Of a stretch of DNA of 64,000 nucleotides, positions 50,238 to 58,978 are shown piece after piece. Under the pieces are notes generated by a model. That model was not told the origin of the DNA and searched no databases. It saw nothing but the letters and a program-made list of their open reading frames with translations. How positions within the stretch are numbered: position 1 is the stretch's first letter; each line of letters opens with the position of its first letter. The position numbers and the translations under genes are program-made. The stretch spans positions 17,257 to 81,256 of the forward strand of contig JAEUGX010000068.1 of the NCBI GenBank assembly GCA_016795545.1. Reading direction: 5' to 3'. This DNA comes from Opitutaceae bacterium (GTDB lineage: Bacteria > Verrucomicrobiota > Verrucomicrobiia > Opitutales > Opitutaceae).

Positions 50238-51893
50238 CTACAGCTTGGGGTTGGCCGGCTGGCTCTTCTTGAGCTCCTGGGCCACCAGGTCGGCGAGGTA
50301 CGAGTTGTTGTTCGCCGAGGCGGTGAACGCCATCATCTGCTTCTCGACCTCGACGAAGCGCGGGTTGCCGGCCGTGAGGTCGGGCGCGCGCTTTTCCTGT
50401 GCGTAGACGAGGTATCCCTTGTCGGCGGCCGAGACCATGTCCGACACCTGCCCGCTGGCGAGGTTCTGCAGGGCGCTGAGGGCGGGATAAGGCAGGTCCT
50501 GGGGGGGCTGGCGCAGCGTGAAGCCGGTCACGGTCTTAACTTCCAGCTTCTCATTGGTGGCGGCGGTGCCGAAGGCGGCGGCGCCGTTCTTGGCGGCAGC
50601 CTGCAGCTGCGTGTGGAGGGCCCGGCCGCGCTCCACGAAGAGCCGGCGTTTCTCGGACTCCCGGTAGTCGGCCTGGACGCGCTCGCGGACCTCGGCAAAC
50701 AGCGGCTTGTAGGCGGGCAGGCTTTCGTTCCAGAGCAGGACGACGATGCTGCCCGGGGTCTGCAGTGGATCGGAGAAATAGCGGTCGTGGTCGAGGCGGG
50801 AAATCTGGTCGGCGTAGCTGCCCAGCCAGCCCATGTCCGCCGGCGGCTGGTCGGGGGCGAACGGGGCGATGGGCTTGGCCGCCCGGTTCTGCGAGGCCAG
50901 GAAGGACGCCAGTTCCGGCGAGTTGGCGGCGATCTTGCGTTCGAACAGGGCGACCGTCAGGTCGTTCGCGGCCTTGGACGCGCCGCGGGCGCTGGCGAGG
51001 GTCTTGAGCGCGGCCTCGACCTGGGCGCGGACCTTCGTGAAATTGTCGGCGGCGGCGCCGGGCACGGCAGGCTTGTCGGCCTCGGCCGGCACCGGAAAGC
51101 GCGCCGGGTTGGCATCGTAGAAGGCGCGCAGCTCGGCCTCGGTCGGGGCGACCGGCGGCATGAACTCCTCGAGCCTGAACTCGACATAGCTGAGCCGCGG
51201 GCGCGCGGGCACCTCGTAGCGGAACCCGTTGTCCTCATAAAATTTCTTCAGTGCCTCGTCGCCCCCCGCGATCGTCGGGTTGAAGCTGGCATAGTCGACC
51301 GTCGCGACCTGAATCGTCCAGGTCGAGTCGCTCAGCTCCAGCTGCTGGCGGACCTCGGCCGGCAGCACGAAGCCCGGGCCCCCGACGATCTTGCCGACGG
51401 CGTCGGCGCGCAGGTCGTCGCGCAGCACGCGGTTCACGTCCGCCGTGGTCCAGCGGTTGCTCAACTTGAGGAAGTCGGCGAATTCGGTGTACCGGCGCTG
51501 GTCAAACACGCCCTGCTCGTTCTGGAAGGCGCGGAGGGTGGGGACGTACTTGGAAACTTGCTCGGGCGACGGACTGGGCAGATGCAGTTCGTCCGCCAGC
51601 GCGAGGGCGGCCACGCGCTGCAGGGCATACTGCTGGAGACGGGCGCCCTGCAGGGCGTCGTAACCGGTCTTGAGGATGACGCTCAGGTTGCCGTCGGAGA
51701 AGACGCGCCGGGCCTGCTCCTCGTTGCCGAGGTTGATGCCGAAGAAGGGCTGCTCCAGGGCTTTGCTGCCGGCATGCCCGATGCCGGGGGCGGCCCCGAT
51801 CGTGAACACAAAGGGAATGGTGATGGCGACCAGCAGGAAAAGGAACACCAGCTTGGTGTGGCGCTGGAAAGTGCGTTGAATCCAGGAAATCAT
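50238..51893 (-). CDS. PpiD/SurA-like periplasmic folding chaperone
   Basis: 551 residues from the ATG at 51893. A single N-terminal membrane segment (MISWIQRTFQRHTKLVFLFL..., span ~13-32) anchors a periplasmic body with a SurA_N-like helical region (LADELHLPSPSPEQVSKYV, then FDQRRYTEFADFLKLSN). The region around 230-430 is divergent and a complete rotamase domain cannot be recognised by eye. The layout matches PpiD, which assists folding of proteins leaving the Sec channel. Alternative: an inactive SurA-like protein. It is 121 bases downstream of the YihY gene in the same direction. Confidence 0.75.
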   Translation of the reverse strand: MISWIQRTFQRHTKLVFLFLLVAITIPFVFTIGAAPGIGHAGSKALEQPFFGINLGNEEQARRVFSDGNLSVILKTGYDALQGARLQQYALQRVAALALADELHLPSPSPEQVSKYVPTLRAFQNEQGVFDQRRYTEFADFLKLSNRWTTADVNRVLRDDLRADAVGKIVGGPGFVLPAEVRQQLELSDSTWTIQVATVDYASFNPTIAGGDEALKKFYEDNGFRYEVPARPRLSYVEFRLEEFMPPVAPTEAELRAFYDANPARFPVPAEADKPAVPGAAADNFTKVRAQVEAALKTLASARGASKAANDLTVALFERKIAANSPELASFLASQNRAAKPIAPFAPDQPPADMGWLGSYADQISRLDHDRYFSDPLQTPGSIVVLLWNESLPAYKPLFAEVRERVQADYRESEKRRLFVERGRALHTQLQAAAKNGAAAFGTAATNEKLEVKTVTGFTLRQPPQDLPYPALSALQNLASGQVSDMVSAADKGYLVYAQEKRAPDLTAGNPRFVEVEKQMMAFTASANNNSYLADLVAQELKKSQPANPKL

Positions 51894-52014
51894 GAGGTGA
51901 AGGTGGCGACCGTAGAAACGGGGCGCCGGGGGTGTCAATCAGCGAAGCGGTGGGGCCGCCTGCCGCCGGGAAAGCGCGGACCGTCCCGGACGCCCGCGCC
52001 CCGCCTTCGGCCCG

Positions 52015-53535
52015 TCAGGCCGTCCCGGTATTGACCGGGAAGGGCGCGTAGGTCTGCGTCGGCTGCAGGTCGTCGATCAGCTCGTCGATGGTGCGCTGGC
52101 CGAGAACGGAAGGGAGGCTGGCCGCCAGGCGGTCGTGGTAGAGGGCCAGCACCGGGTCGACGTTGTCGAGCAGGCCGCCGCTGGGGGCCTCGCCGTAGTT
52201 CTCAAACAGCTGCCGGAAATCCACGAGCGTGATCCGGTTCAGCGGCCGGGCAGGCTGGTAGCGGTGGTCGCTCGGGTCCGCCCCCTCGCCGGGCGGCAGC
52301 TCGGCGATCAGGCCGAGGTCGCAGAGGCGGTTGAGGCTCTCGTTGAGGATCTGGGACGGCACGCGGATGAGGTGGGAGAGCTGGGTGACGGAGTAGGCGG
52401 GGGCGCACACCTTGAAGCGGCGGGCGATGAGCAGCAGGACCACGAGCGACATGCTCTCGCGCGTGGCGTGGTTCAGGCTATGCCACGCGGTCTGGCTGCT
52501 GCGGTAGTGCACATTCTGCACGGCGTAGGTGATCTGGCCGCCCACGAGCACGAAGAACCAGAACACGTAGAGGCCCAGCATCAGGATCGGGAGGATGGCC
52601 ACCGAGCCGTAGAGACTCTTGGTCGAGACGACGTTCCGGAAATAAAGCAGGGCGAGGTAGTTGTTGAGGAACAGGAGGGTGGTGACGATGACGGCCCCGA
52701 TCAACGCGGCGCTCCATTTCACGCGGGTGTTGGGGATGAGCCGGTAGAAAAGCATCAGGATCAGGATCAGGACCATGCCTCCGGTCGAGGGCAGCAGGAA
52801 GCTGATCACCGAGGCCAGCTCGCGACTGAACGGCAGCCGGGCGAGGAAGACGTTCAGGAAGGTGCCCGCGGAGAACAGCGTCAGCGATGTGAAGAAGGCC
52901 AGGGCGCCCAGGGTGATGACGGCCCAGTAGTAGACGATGCGGGCCAGCCAGCTGCGGCCGCGGCGCACGCCCCAGATGTCGTTGAACGTGTTCTCGATGT
53001 TGGTGAACAGCAGCACGACGATCACGAGCAGGGCCAGCAGGCCGACGATGCCGGCGGTGCCGGAGCGGCTGCTGGCGATAAAGTTGTTGATCAGGCCCAC
53101 GAGCACCGGGTCGGCGGCCGGCCGGAGCTCGCCCGGGGCCGCCGGGCGCTCGCCCTGCGTCAGCTGGGGCACGGCGGCGGCGCCGTTCTTCTCGTCGGAA
53201 AGCGCCTTCTCGTACTGGGCGACCTGCGGGGCGATGAAGTTGATGATCCGGCTGAGGCCTTGGGCGGCGAGGGCGGGGTCCTTGTCGCCGAGGGCGAAGC
53301 CCGAGATGAGCACCGCCAGGGCCACCAGCGGACCCAGCCCGAGCAGCGAGCTGTAGCTGAGGGCGGCGGCGCGCGCGGCGACCTTGAGCTCCTGGAGGCC
53401 GGAGAGGGTGATCGAGGCGATCCGAAGCAGGGCGTAGCCGCGGGCCTTGAGCGAGCGGTCGCGCTTCAGCCCCGCCGTCCAGATGTCTTGGGTCCAGAGC
53501 TGGCGCAGGCGGGCGAGCAGCGGCGACTGCGGCAT
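52015..53535 (-). CDS. YihY/BrkB family membrane protein
   Basis: 506 residues. About six membrane segments in the first ~330 residues with the family blocks AAALSYSSLLGLGPLVALAV, NIENTFNDIWGVRRGRSW and VILLFLNNYLALLYFRN-like; the name RNase BN was an early misassignment. The C-terminal ~150 residues contain a winged-helix-like segment (AYSVTQLSHLIRVPSQILNE). A hydrophilic 60-residue insertion near 105-150 (between TM1 and TM2) is longer than usual. Function unknown. It lies 27 bases downstream of the GYF-domain gene. Confidence 0.88.
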   Translation of the reverse strand: MPQSPLLARLRQLWTQDIWTAGLKRDRSLKARGYALLRIASITLSGLQELKVAARAAALSYSSLLGLGPLVALAVLISGFALGDKDPALAAQGLSRIINFIAPQVAQYEKALSDEKNGAAAVPQLTQGERPAAPGELRPAADPVLVGLINNFIASSRSGTAGIVGLLALLVIVVLLFTNIENTFNDIWGVRRGRSWLARIVYYWAVITLGALAFFTSLTLFSAGTFLNVFLARLPFSRELASVISFLLPSTGGMVLILILMLFYRLIPNTRVKWSAALIGAVIVTTLLFLNNYLALLYFRNVVSTKSLYGSVAILPILMLGLYVFWFFVLVGGQITYAVQNVHYRSSQTAWHSLNHATRESMSLVVLLLIARRFKVCAPAYSVTQLSHLIRVPSQILNESLNRLCDLGLIAELPPGEGADPSDHRYQPARPLNRITLVDFRQLFENYGEAPSGGLLDNVDPVLALYHDRLAASLPSVLGQRTIDELIDDLQPTQTYAPFPVNTGTA

Positions 53536-53562
53536 GGCGAGTCCGGGGCGCCGGGCGGGCGC

Positions 53563-54312
53563 TCAGGAATAAGAGATCGTGGCCAGCATGGCCATGCCGC
53601 CCAGCCCGACGAGGGCGGAGACGGCGAGCGGGATGTAGCTCAGGAAGATCGTGGAGAAATAGAGCCCGGCGGAACCCGCCGCGACGGCGATCATGGGGGT
53701 GGCCTGGTCCTGGGTCAGGAACAGGAAGCCCAGGAAGCCCAGGCCGAACACGGCGCGGAAGCGTACGAACGGGTAGATCGTGATGACCCCGAGCAGCAGG
53801 AGCAGGCCGATGAACGCGTCGACCAGACCCAGCACGACGAACGGCTTGTCGAGGATCTTGGCCAGGTCCATGGACATGAGCGCGTCGATGCCGGGCAGGA
53901 TCAGCGCGACGGCGCTGAGCAGGCAGATGGCGGCCGCCGAGCGCGTGCCCCAGATCGCGGCGGACATCATGATGACGTTCTTGTCCTTCTTGTCCTTCGT
54001 GTCGTCGGTTTTGCCCTCGGCGGCGGCGAGGAACTGCTGGACCGTGATCGGAGGGGCGCTGTCGGTCTTCTCGGCATTGACGACGTTGAAGTCCTTCTGC
54101 TTGAAGCCCATCTTCTTCTTCTCGGGCCAGAGGGCGTTCTTCATCACCGGATTGCTGCCGATCATGAGCCACTGCTCCGTGGCCGAGTCGTAGAAGTAGG
54201 TCTCGGCGTTGATCTGGCCGGCTTCAACCAGCGACACCAGCTGCTCCATCGTGAAGGGACCGCGGGCCTCCGTGTCGTTCGCCCCGCGCACGTAAATCTC
54301 TTGGTTGGCCAT
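53563..54312 (-). CDS. GYF domain (DUF4339) membrane protein
   Basis: 249 residues from the ATG at 54312 (MANQEIYVRG); another ATG three codons earlier is possible. The N-terminal ~60 residues are a GYF_2/DUF4339 domain: IYVRGANDTEARGPFTMEQL, then AETYFYDSATEQWLMI. A charged linker (about 75-105, TDDTKDKKDKN) leads to four hydrophobic segments. Such proteins are common in Verrucomicrobia and Planctomycetes; the GYF part probably binds Pro-rich peptides. The function is unknown. It is 112 bases downstream of argS's stop in the same direction. Confidence 0.8.
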   Translation of the reverse strand: MANQEIYVRGANDTEARGPFTMEQLVSLVEAGQINAETYFYDSATEQWLMIGSNPVMKNALWPEKKKMGFKQKDFNVVNAEKTDSAPPITVQQFLAAAEGKTDDTKDKKDKNVIMMSAAIWGTRSAAAICLLSAVALILPGIDALMSMDLAKILDKPFVVLGLVDAFIGLLLLLGVITIYPFVRFRAVFGLGFLGFLFLTQDQATPMIAVAAGSAGLYFSTIFLSYIPLAVSALVGLGGMAMLATISYS

Positions 54313-54424
54313 GGCGGGCATGTTGCCGGGCGGCCCCGGCGCCGCAAGAGTGAAGTGGGGCGGGAGCCGCGGGCAGCCGGTCCGGCCCGGATTTAGCGCC
54401 GCGTTTACGCGGACCGGCGGCACG

Positions 54425-56176
54425 TCACATCCGCTCGAGCGTCCGCAGCCCGAGCAGGTGCAGCCCGGTCTCGAGGATGATCAGCGTCCGGTGGCAGAGC
54501 AGCAGCCGGCGGGCCCGGACGGCCGGGTCGTCGACGATGACCTTGTCCGCCGCGTAGAACGTGCTGTAGTCGCCCGCGAGCTCGTACAGGTAAAGTCCGA
54601 GGAAATGCGGCCGCAGCGTGTTGGTGGCGAGCTGCACGGCATCCGGGAACTTCGCCAGCTTGCGCGCGAGCGCGATTTCCTGCGGGGTCGCCGGGGCGGT
54701 GGCGCCGACCACCGGCGGCACCGCGGCATCGAGCCCGGCCCGGCGGAAAATGCTGCGGATGCGTGCGACGGCGTAGAGCAGGTAGGCGGCCGTGTTGCCT
54801 TCGAGGCTGATCATCTTGTCCCAGGAAAACACGTAGTCGCTGGACCGGTTCTGGGAAAGGTCCGCGTACTGGACGGACGCCACGCCGACGACCGCGGCGA
54901 TCGCGCGCCGCTCCGCTTCGGGGAATTCGGGGCTCTTGGCGCTGACCAGCTGGTACGCCCGCTCCCGCGCCTCGTCGAGCAGGTCCTTGAGCCGGATGTT
55001 TTCGCCGCTGCGGGTCTTGAGCGGCTTGTTGTCCTCGCCCAGCACCGTGCCGAAGTCCACGTGCTCGAGCTGCGGCAGCTTCCGGCCCGTGCGCTCGAAC
55101 CACTTCCCGGCGGTCAGGAAAAGCTGGTCCATGTGGTCGCTCTGCCGGAAGTCGATGACGTAGGCGGCGCCGTCGACCTGGAAGTGTTCGACCCGATAGA
55201 GGATCGTCGCGAGGTCGCTGGAGGCGTAGTTGGCCGCGCCGTCGCGCTTGCGGATGATGAACGGCTGGGACTTGAACCGCGGGTGCTCCGGGTGAAAGAC
55301 CACCAACGCGCCCTGGCTTTCCTGCGCCAGCCCGCAGTCCGTCAGCTCGCGGTAGACGCGGCCAACCTTGTCGTTGTAGAAGCTTTCGCCGAGCGTGTAG
55401 TCGAAACGGATGCCGAACTGGTCGTAGATCTCCTGAAAGGCCGCCAACGACACGTCGTTGATCCGCTTCCAGATCGCCAGATTGTCCGCATCGCCGCCTT
55501 GGAGCCGCACGAGCTCCTGCTGCGCCTCCGCGAGCACGGCGGGGTCCGACTCGGCCGCCTGGTTGCCGAGCTTGTACAGGCGTTCGAATTCCACCAGCGG
55601 CTCGCGGCCCAGCGCGGCCTGGTCCAGGTGGCGCTTGTAGGCCCAGATCAGCTTGCCGAACTGGGTGCCCCAGTCGCCGATATGGTTGTCGCGAATCACC
55701 TTCGCTCCGCTGAACGCGAGCAGCCGGCAAATCGCCTCGCCAATCACCGCCGAACGCAGGTGACCGACGTGCATCTGCTTTGCCGTATTGGGCGAAGAAT
55801 AGTCGACTACCCAAGTCTGGCCCGCCCGCGCACTCGAGGCGCCCGTTTGCAGGTGCTCCTCCGAATCATAGACCTCCAACCAAGTAAGCAAGGCTTCGGG
55901 TTTAATCCGAAAATTAATGAAGCCGGGACCAGCCAGAGTGATGTCAAATCCGGCCTTCAGGCTGCCAAGTTGGTCTACGATCTGCTGTCCCAGAGCCCTT
56001 GGATTCTGCTTCTCGCGCTTGGCAAAGGCCAAGGCACCATTGGCCTGAAAATCGCCATTGGCCGGATCAGCGACCCTGATCTCAGGTTCGAATCCCCGCT
56101 CAGCTAGGCCCAGGGTACTGGCGGCAGCCCTCAGGGTCTTGTCGAGGTGGTTGGCGACGTTGAACGGAAGCTCCAT
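54425..56176 (-). CDS. argS: Arginyl-tRNA synthetase
   Basis: 583 residues. Class I synthetase: N-terminal Add1 domain (~1-100, NGDFQANGALAFAKREKQNP), the HIGH-type signature SPNTAKQMHVGHLRS with HVGH at 136-139, WGTQFGKL, the catalytic-domain block YVIDFRQSDHMDQLF, and the C-terminal helical anticodon domain (SSDYVFSWDKMISLEGNTA onward). The 3' end borders the GYF gene; the start faces the nucleoside phosphorylase gene across a 207-base gap with no gene. Confidence 0.95.
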   Translation of the reverse strand: MELPFNVANHLDKTLRAAASTLGLAERGFEPEIRVADPANGDFQANGALAFAKREKQNPRALGQQIVDQLGSLKAGFDITLAGPGFINFRIKPEALLTWLEVYDSEEHLQTGASSARAGQTWVVDYSSPNTAKQMHVGHLRSAVIGEAICRLLAFSGAKVIRDNHIGDWGTQFGKLIWAYKRHLDQAALGREPLVEFERLYKLGNQAAESDPAVLAEAQQELVRLQGGDADNLAIWKRINDVSLAAFQEIYDQFGIRFDYTLGESFYNDKVGRVYRELTDCGLAQESQGALVVFHPEHPRFKSQPFIIRKRDGAANYASSDLATILYRVEHFQVDGAAYVIDFRQSDHMDQLFLTAGKWFERTGRKLPQLEHVDFGTVLGEDNKPLKTRSGENIRLKDLLDEARERAYQLVSAKSPEFPEAERRAIAAVVGVASVQYADLSQNRSSDYVFSWDKMISLEGNTAAYLLYAVARIRSIFRRAGLDAAVPPVVGATAPATPQEIALARKLAKFPDAVQLATNTLRPHFLGLYLYELAGDYSTFYAADKVIVDDPAVRARRLLLCHRTLIILETGLHLLGLRTLERM

Positions 56177-56383
56177 CGGTGGATTGAGGAATTGCGCTTG
56201 GCTTTGAGCAAGAAGGATTTTGGCGGGTTGGGGAAGGGGGTGTCAGGGGTGGTCTAATGGCGGTCTGCAGCTGCTCAACTGGACAGTCATACAGCCATTT
56301 TAGTCTCGACAAAATTGGCAAAACCCATTGCCTCTGCGAGCTTTGCGCCGCAAGGCGAGATCGAGACACACACAGTGACATCC

Positions 56384-57730
56384 ATGAGAAAACGTCCCAT
56401 TCCAACGCGCCGGTTCATCAAGCCTTCGTTCACCTCGCTGATCGAGAAGAAACGAGATGGGCAGGAGTTTACGCAGGAAGAAATCCGCTACATCATCGAC
56501 TCCACGCTGGATGGTGAAATGCCGCAACACCAGCAGGCCGCCCTGCTCATGGCCATATTCTTCGCCAATATGTCAGCTCAGGAGACGGCAATCCTGACCG
56601 AAGAGATGATGCTTTCCGGCGAGGTGATCGACCTCTCGCATATTTCGAAGCCGAAGATCGATAAATATTCCACGGGCGGCGTCGGCGACAAGACCGCCTT
56701 GGTGCTGGCTCCCCTGGCCATGGCCAGCGGCGTCGTGGTGCCCATGATGTGCGGGGTCGAACAGGAATTTGTCATCACGACCCTCGAAAAACTTTCGGCC
56801 ATCCCGGGCTTCAAGAGCCATATGACGATCCAGCACTTCGTCGATCAGCTTGCCCGGGTGGGGGGGGCGATCGCCGAACAGAGCCCGGAACTCGCCCCGG
56901 CAGATAAGATCTTTTACGACCTGCGTCTGGAAACCGGCACGATTCCCAGCCTTCCTTTGATTACTGGCAGCGTGCTTTCCAAAAAACTCGCCGAAGGCGC
57001 CGAGGGCCTCGTGATCGATGTGAAATGGGGCAATGGATCTTTCATTAAGGATCTTGAGCAGGCCAAACAGCTGGCGCGCTCCATGACTCGCGTGGGCCGC
57101 TCCATGAAGCGCCGCTGCGTTGCGCTGGTGACTGACATGAATCAACCTTTGGGTGACACCGTCGGTACGGCTCTAGAGATTAAGGAAGCGATCGCGCTCC
57201 TGAAGGGAGAGGGCCCCGAAGATATGAAGGAGCTGGTCCTGAAACTCGGCATGGAGATCGTTCGCCTGGCCGGCGTCGCGGGTTCGACTTTGTCGGCCAA
57301 ACAGACGGTGCAGCGGCATCTGACCGATGGCTCGGCGCTGGAGAAGTTCAAGGACATGGTCAAGGCGCAGGGGGGGGACATTTCCTTCATCGATCATCCT
57401 GAGAAGTTCCCGACCGCCCGCCACATCCGCAAGCTGCCGGCTCCGAAGCGCGGGTATGTCCACACCATCAATGCCGCGATGATCGCCAAGGGGGTTTCGC
57501 TTCTTGGCGCCGGCAAGGACCCGGCCCACCACCACAAGATCGACTACGCCGTCGGCGTCTCGGAGATCAAGAAGGTCGGCACCCAGGTCAAACAGGGTGA
57601 GCCGTTGATGATGATTCATTACAACGACGAGGCGAAGCTCGAGCAGGCGCTCAATTACTTCAAGGACGCCTACCGGCTTGCTCCGAAGCGCCCGATCCCG
57701 CCGCCGCTCGTCGTGGAGCGCGTGGCCTGA
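56384..57730 (+). CDS. Pyrimidine nucleoside (thymidine) phosphorylase with a diverged active-site loop
   Basis: 448 residues from the ATG at 56384; an in-frame TTG at 56315 would add 23 residues. Family blocks: FTQEEIRYIIDSTLDGEMP, KYSTGGVGDKTALVLAP (phosphate site), LRLETGTIPSLPLITGSVLS with the Arg and Ser/Lys of the base site, and VIDVKWGNGSF. The loop that normally reads SGRGLGHTGGTLDKL is CGVEQEFVITTLEKL here, removing the conserved His and two Gly. The frame is intact on both sides, so this is not a frameshift. The enzyme should cleave pyrimidine nucleosides with phosphate, but substrate or activity may be changed. Confidence 0.82.
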   Translation: MRKRPIPTRRFIKPSFTSLIEKKRDGQEFTQEEIRYIIDSTLDGEMPQHQQAALLMAIFFANMSAQETAILTEEMMLSGEVIDLSHISKPKIDKYSTGGVGDKTALVLAPLAMASGVVVPMMCGVEQEFVITTLEKLSAIPGFKSHMTIQHFVDQLARVGGAIAEQSPELAPADKIFYDLRLETGTIPSLPLITGSVLSKKLAEGAEGLVIDVKWGNGSFIKDLEQAKQLARSMTRVGRSMKRRCVALVTDMNQPLGDTVGTALEIKEAIALLKGEGPEDMKELVLKLGMEIVRLAGVAGSTLSAKQTVQRHLTDGSALEKFKDMVKAQGGDISFIDHPEKFPTARHIRKLPAPKRGYVHTINAAMIAKGVSLLGAGKDPAHHHKIDYAVGVSEIKKVGTQVKQGEPLMMIHYNDEAKLEQALNYFKDAYRLAPKRPIPPPLVVERVA

Positions 57731-57751
57731 GCCGGCTCCGATCCTTCCTTC

Positions 57752-57785
57752 AGGCCGACCGCACGCCGGTCGGCCTTTTTATTTC
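57752..57785 (+). terminator. Terminator after the nucleoside phosphorylase gene
   Basis: AGGCCGACC (57752-57760) pairs with GGTCGGCCT (57768-57776) across a 7-base loop and is followed by TTTTATTT. A strong intrinsic terminator 22 bases after the stop. Confidence 0.9.
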
Positions 57786-57823
57786 GACTCCGGACGGCTA
57801 TCCCCTGACATCCTGAATCATCC

Positions 57824-58978
57824 GTGTCGCCGAAATTTTCCTTCGCCCGCCTCTTTGCCTGCGTGTCCGCGTTCCTGCTCGCGGTCGCCGCGCCAGCCGG
57901 TGACCCGCGCCTCGACACGGCGCCGGAGGTCATGCCTGACGGCCGCGTGACATTCCGCCTGCGCTGGCCGCAGGACGCCAGGGTCGAACTCGTCGCGCGG
58001 GGCGACGTGAGGCACAATGATTTCCCGGTTCCCGTCTATGAGATGACGCGTGGCGCGGACCGGATCTGGAGCGTGACAGTCGGACCGCTGCTGCCCGGAC
58101 TCCACTTGTACCGGTTTCGTGTTGATGGCGTCGAGATCGTCGACCCCGCCAACATCTCCGTGCAGCCCTTCTTCCGCGGTCCGTGGAGCCGGATCGAGGT
58201 GCCCGACCCCGAGCCGACACCCTGGATGGCGCGCCCGGACGTGCCGCACGGGCGTGTCGAGATCCGACGGTTCGGCAACCAGACGGTGGGCTGGGAGCGC
58301 CCAGTCTATGTCTACCTGCCGCCGGGCTTCCGTGAGGGACAGGGCACGCTGCCCGTCCTCTACCTGCTGCACGGCTCCGAGTACAATGAAAGCGACTGGG
58401 TCGAGAACGGCCGCGTACCGGTCATCCTCGACAACCTGATCGCCGAGGGCCGCGCGCGGCCGATGGTGGTGGTGATGCCGCTGGGCTACAGCCGCCTGCC
58501 GATCGCGGAGGCGAACGCCCAGCCCGACGAATTCGAGCGCTGGTCGGCCCAGGTGCTGGGTGCGCTCCTGCCCTGGGTCGAGGAGACCTACGGCACGGCG
58601 CCCGACCGCCGCCGGCGGGCGGTGGCGGGGCTGTCGATGGGCGGTCACCAGGCGCTCCGCCTGGCGCTGGGTCGGCCGGAGTTGTTCGCCTGGGCCGGCG
58701 CGTTCAGTTCGGGCGCGACCGGATTGAAGCTCTATCCGGAGGCTTATGGGCCGGCGCTTCGGCCCGACGCCGCCAAGCCGGCGCTCGTCTTCGTGGGCTG
58801 CGGGCGCGGCGACAAGTCTAACGCCGAGGCGCGGAAGACCTACGATTTGCTGACCGCTGCGGGCCTCAGGACCGAGTGGCGTGAGGTCGAGGGCCGGCAT
58901 ACCTGGCGCGTCTGGCGCCAGTGTTTCGCCGACCTGGCGCAGCGGCTTTTCCAGGATGCGGAGGGAATGGCTCGATGA
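57824..58978 (+). CDS. Secreted esterase with N-terminal CBM48-like domain
   Basis: 384 residues from GTG at 57824. Signal peptide (FARLFACVSAFLLAVAAPAG). An E-set/CBM48-like domain (~30-115, RVTFRLRWPQDARVELVARG ... LYRFRVDG) precedes an esterase-D/putative-esterase domain: LPVLYLLHGSEYNESDWVEN, the nucleophile elbow AGLSMGGHQAL, an acid near VGCGRGDKSN and the His in EGRHTWRVW. This is the layout of feruloyl or acetyl-xylan esterases and Fes-like enzymes; the substrate is not determined. The stop overlaps the start of the methyltransferase gene (ATGA). Confidence 0.87.
   Translation: MSPKFSFARLFACVSAFLLAVAAPAGDPRLDTAPEVMPDGRVTFRLRWPQDARVELVARGDVRHNDFPVPVYEMTRGADRIWSVTVGPLLPGLHLYRFRVDGVEIVDPANISVQPFFRGPWSRIEVPDPEPTPWMARPDVPHGRVEIRRFGNQTVGWERPVYVYLPPGFREGQGTLPVLYLLHGSEYNESDWVENGRVPVILDNLIAEGRARPMVVVMPLGYSRLPIAEANAQPDEFERWSAQVLGALLPWVEETYGTAPDRRRRAVAGLSMGGHQALRLALGRPELFAWAGAFSSGATGLKLYPEAYGPALRPDAAKPALVFVGCGRGDKSNAEARKTYDLLTAAGLRTEWREVEGRHTWRVWRQCFADLAQRLFQDAEGMAR

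Noticed and set aside
56700..56830. Compensating frameshifts to explain the odd loop in the nucleoside phosphorylase
   Set aside because: Both alternative frames were read; neither restores the SGRGLGHTGGT sequence, so real divergence is the simpler explanation.
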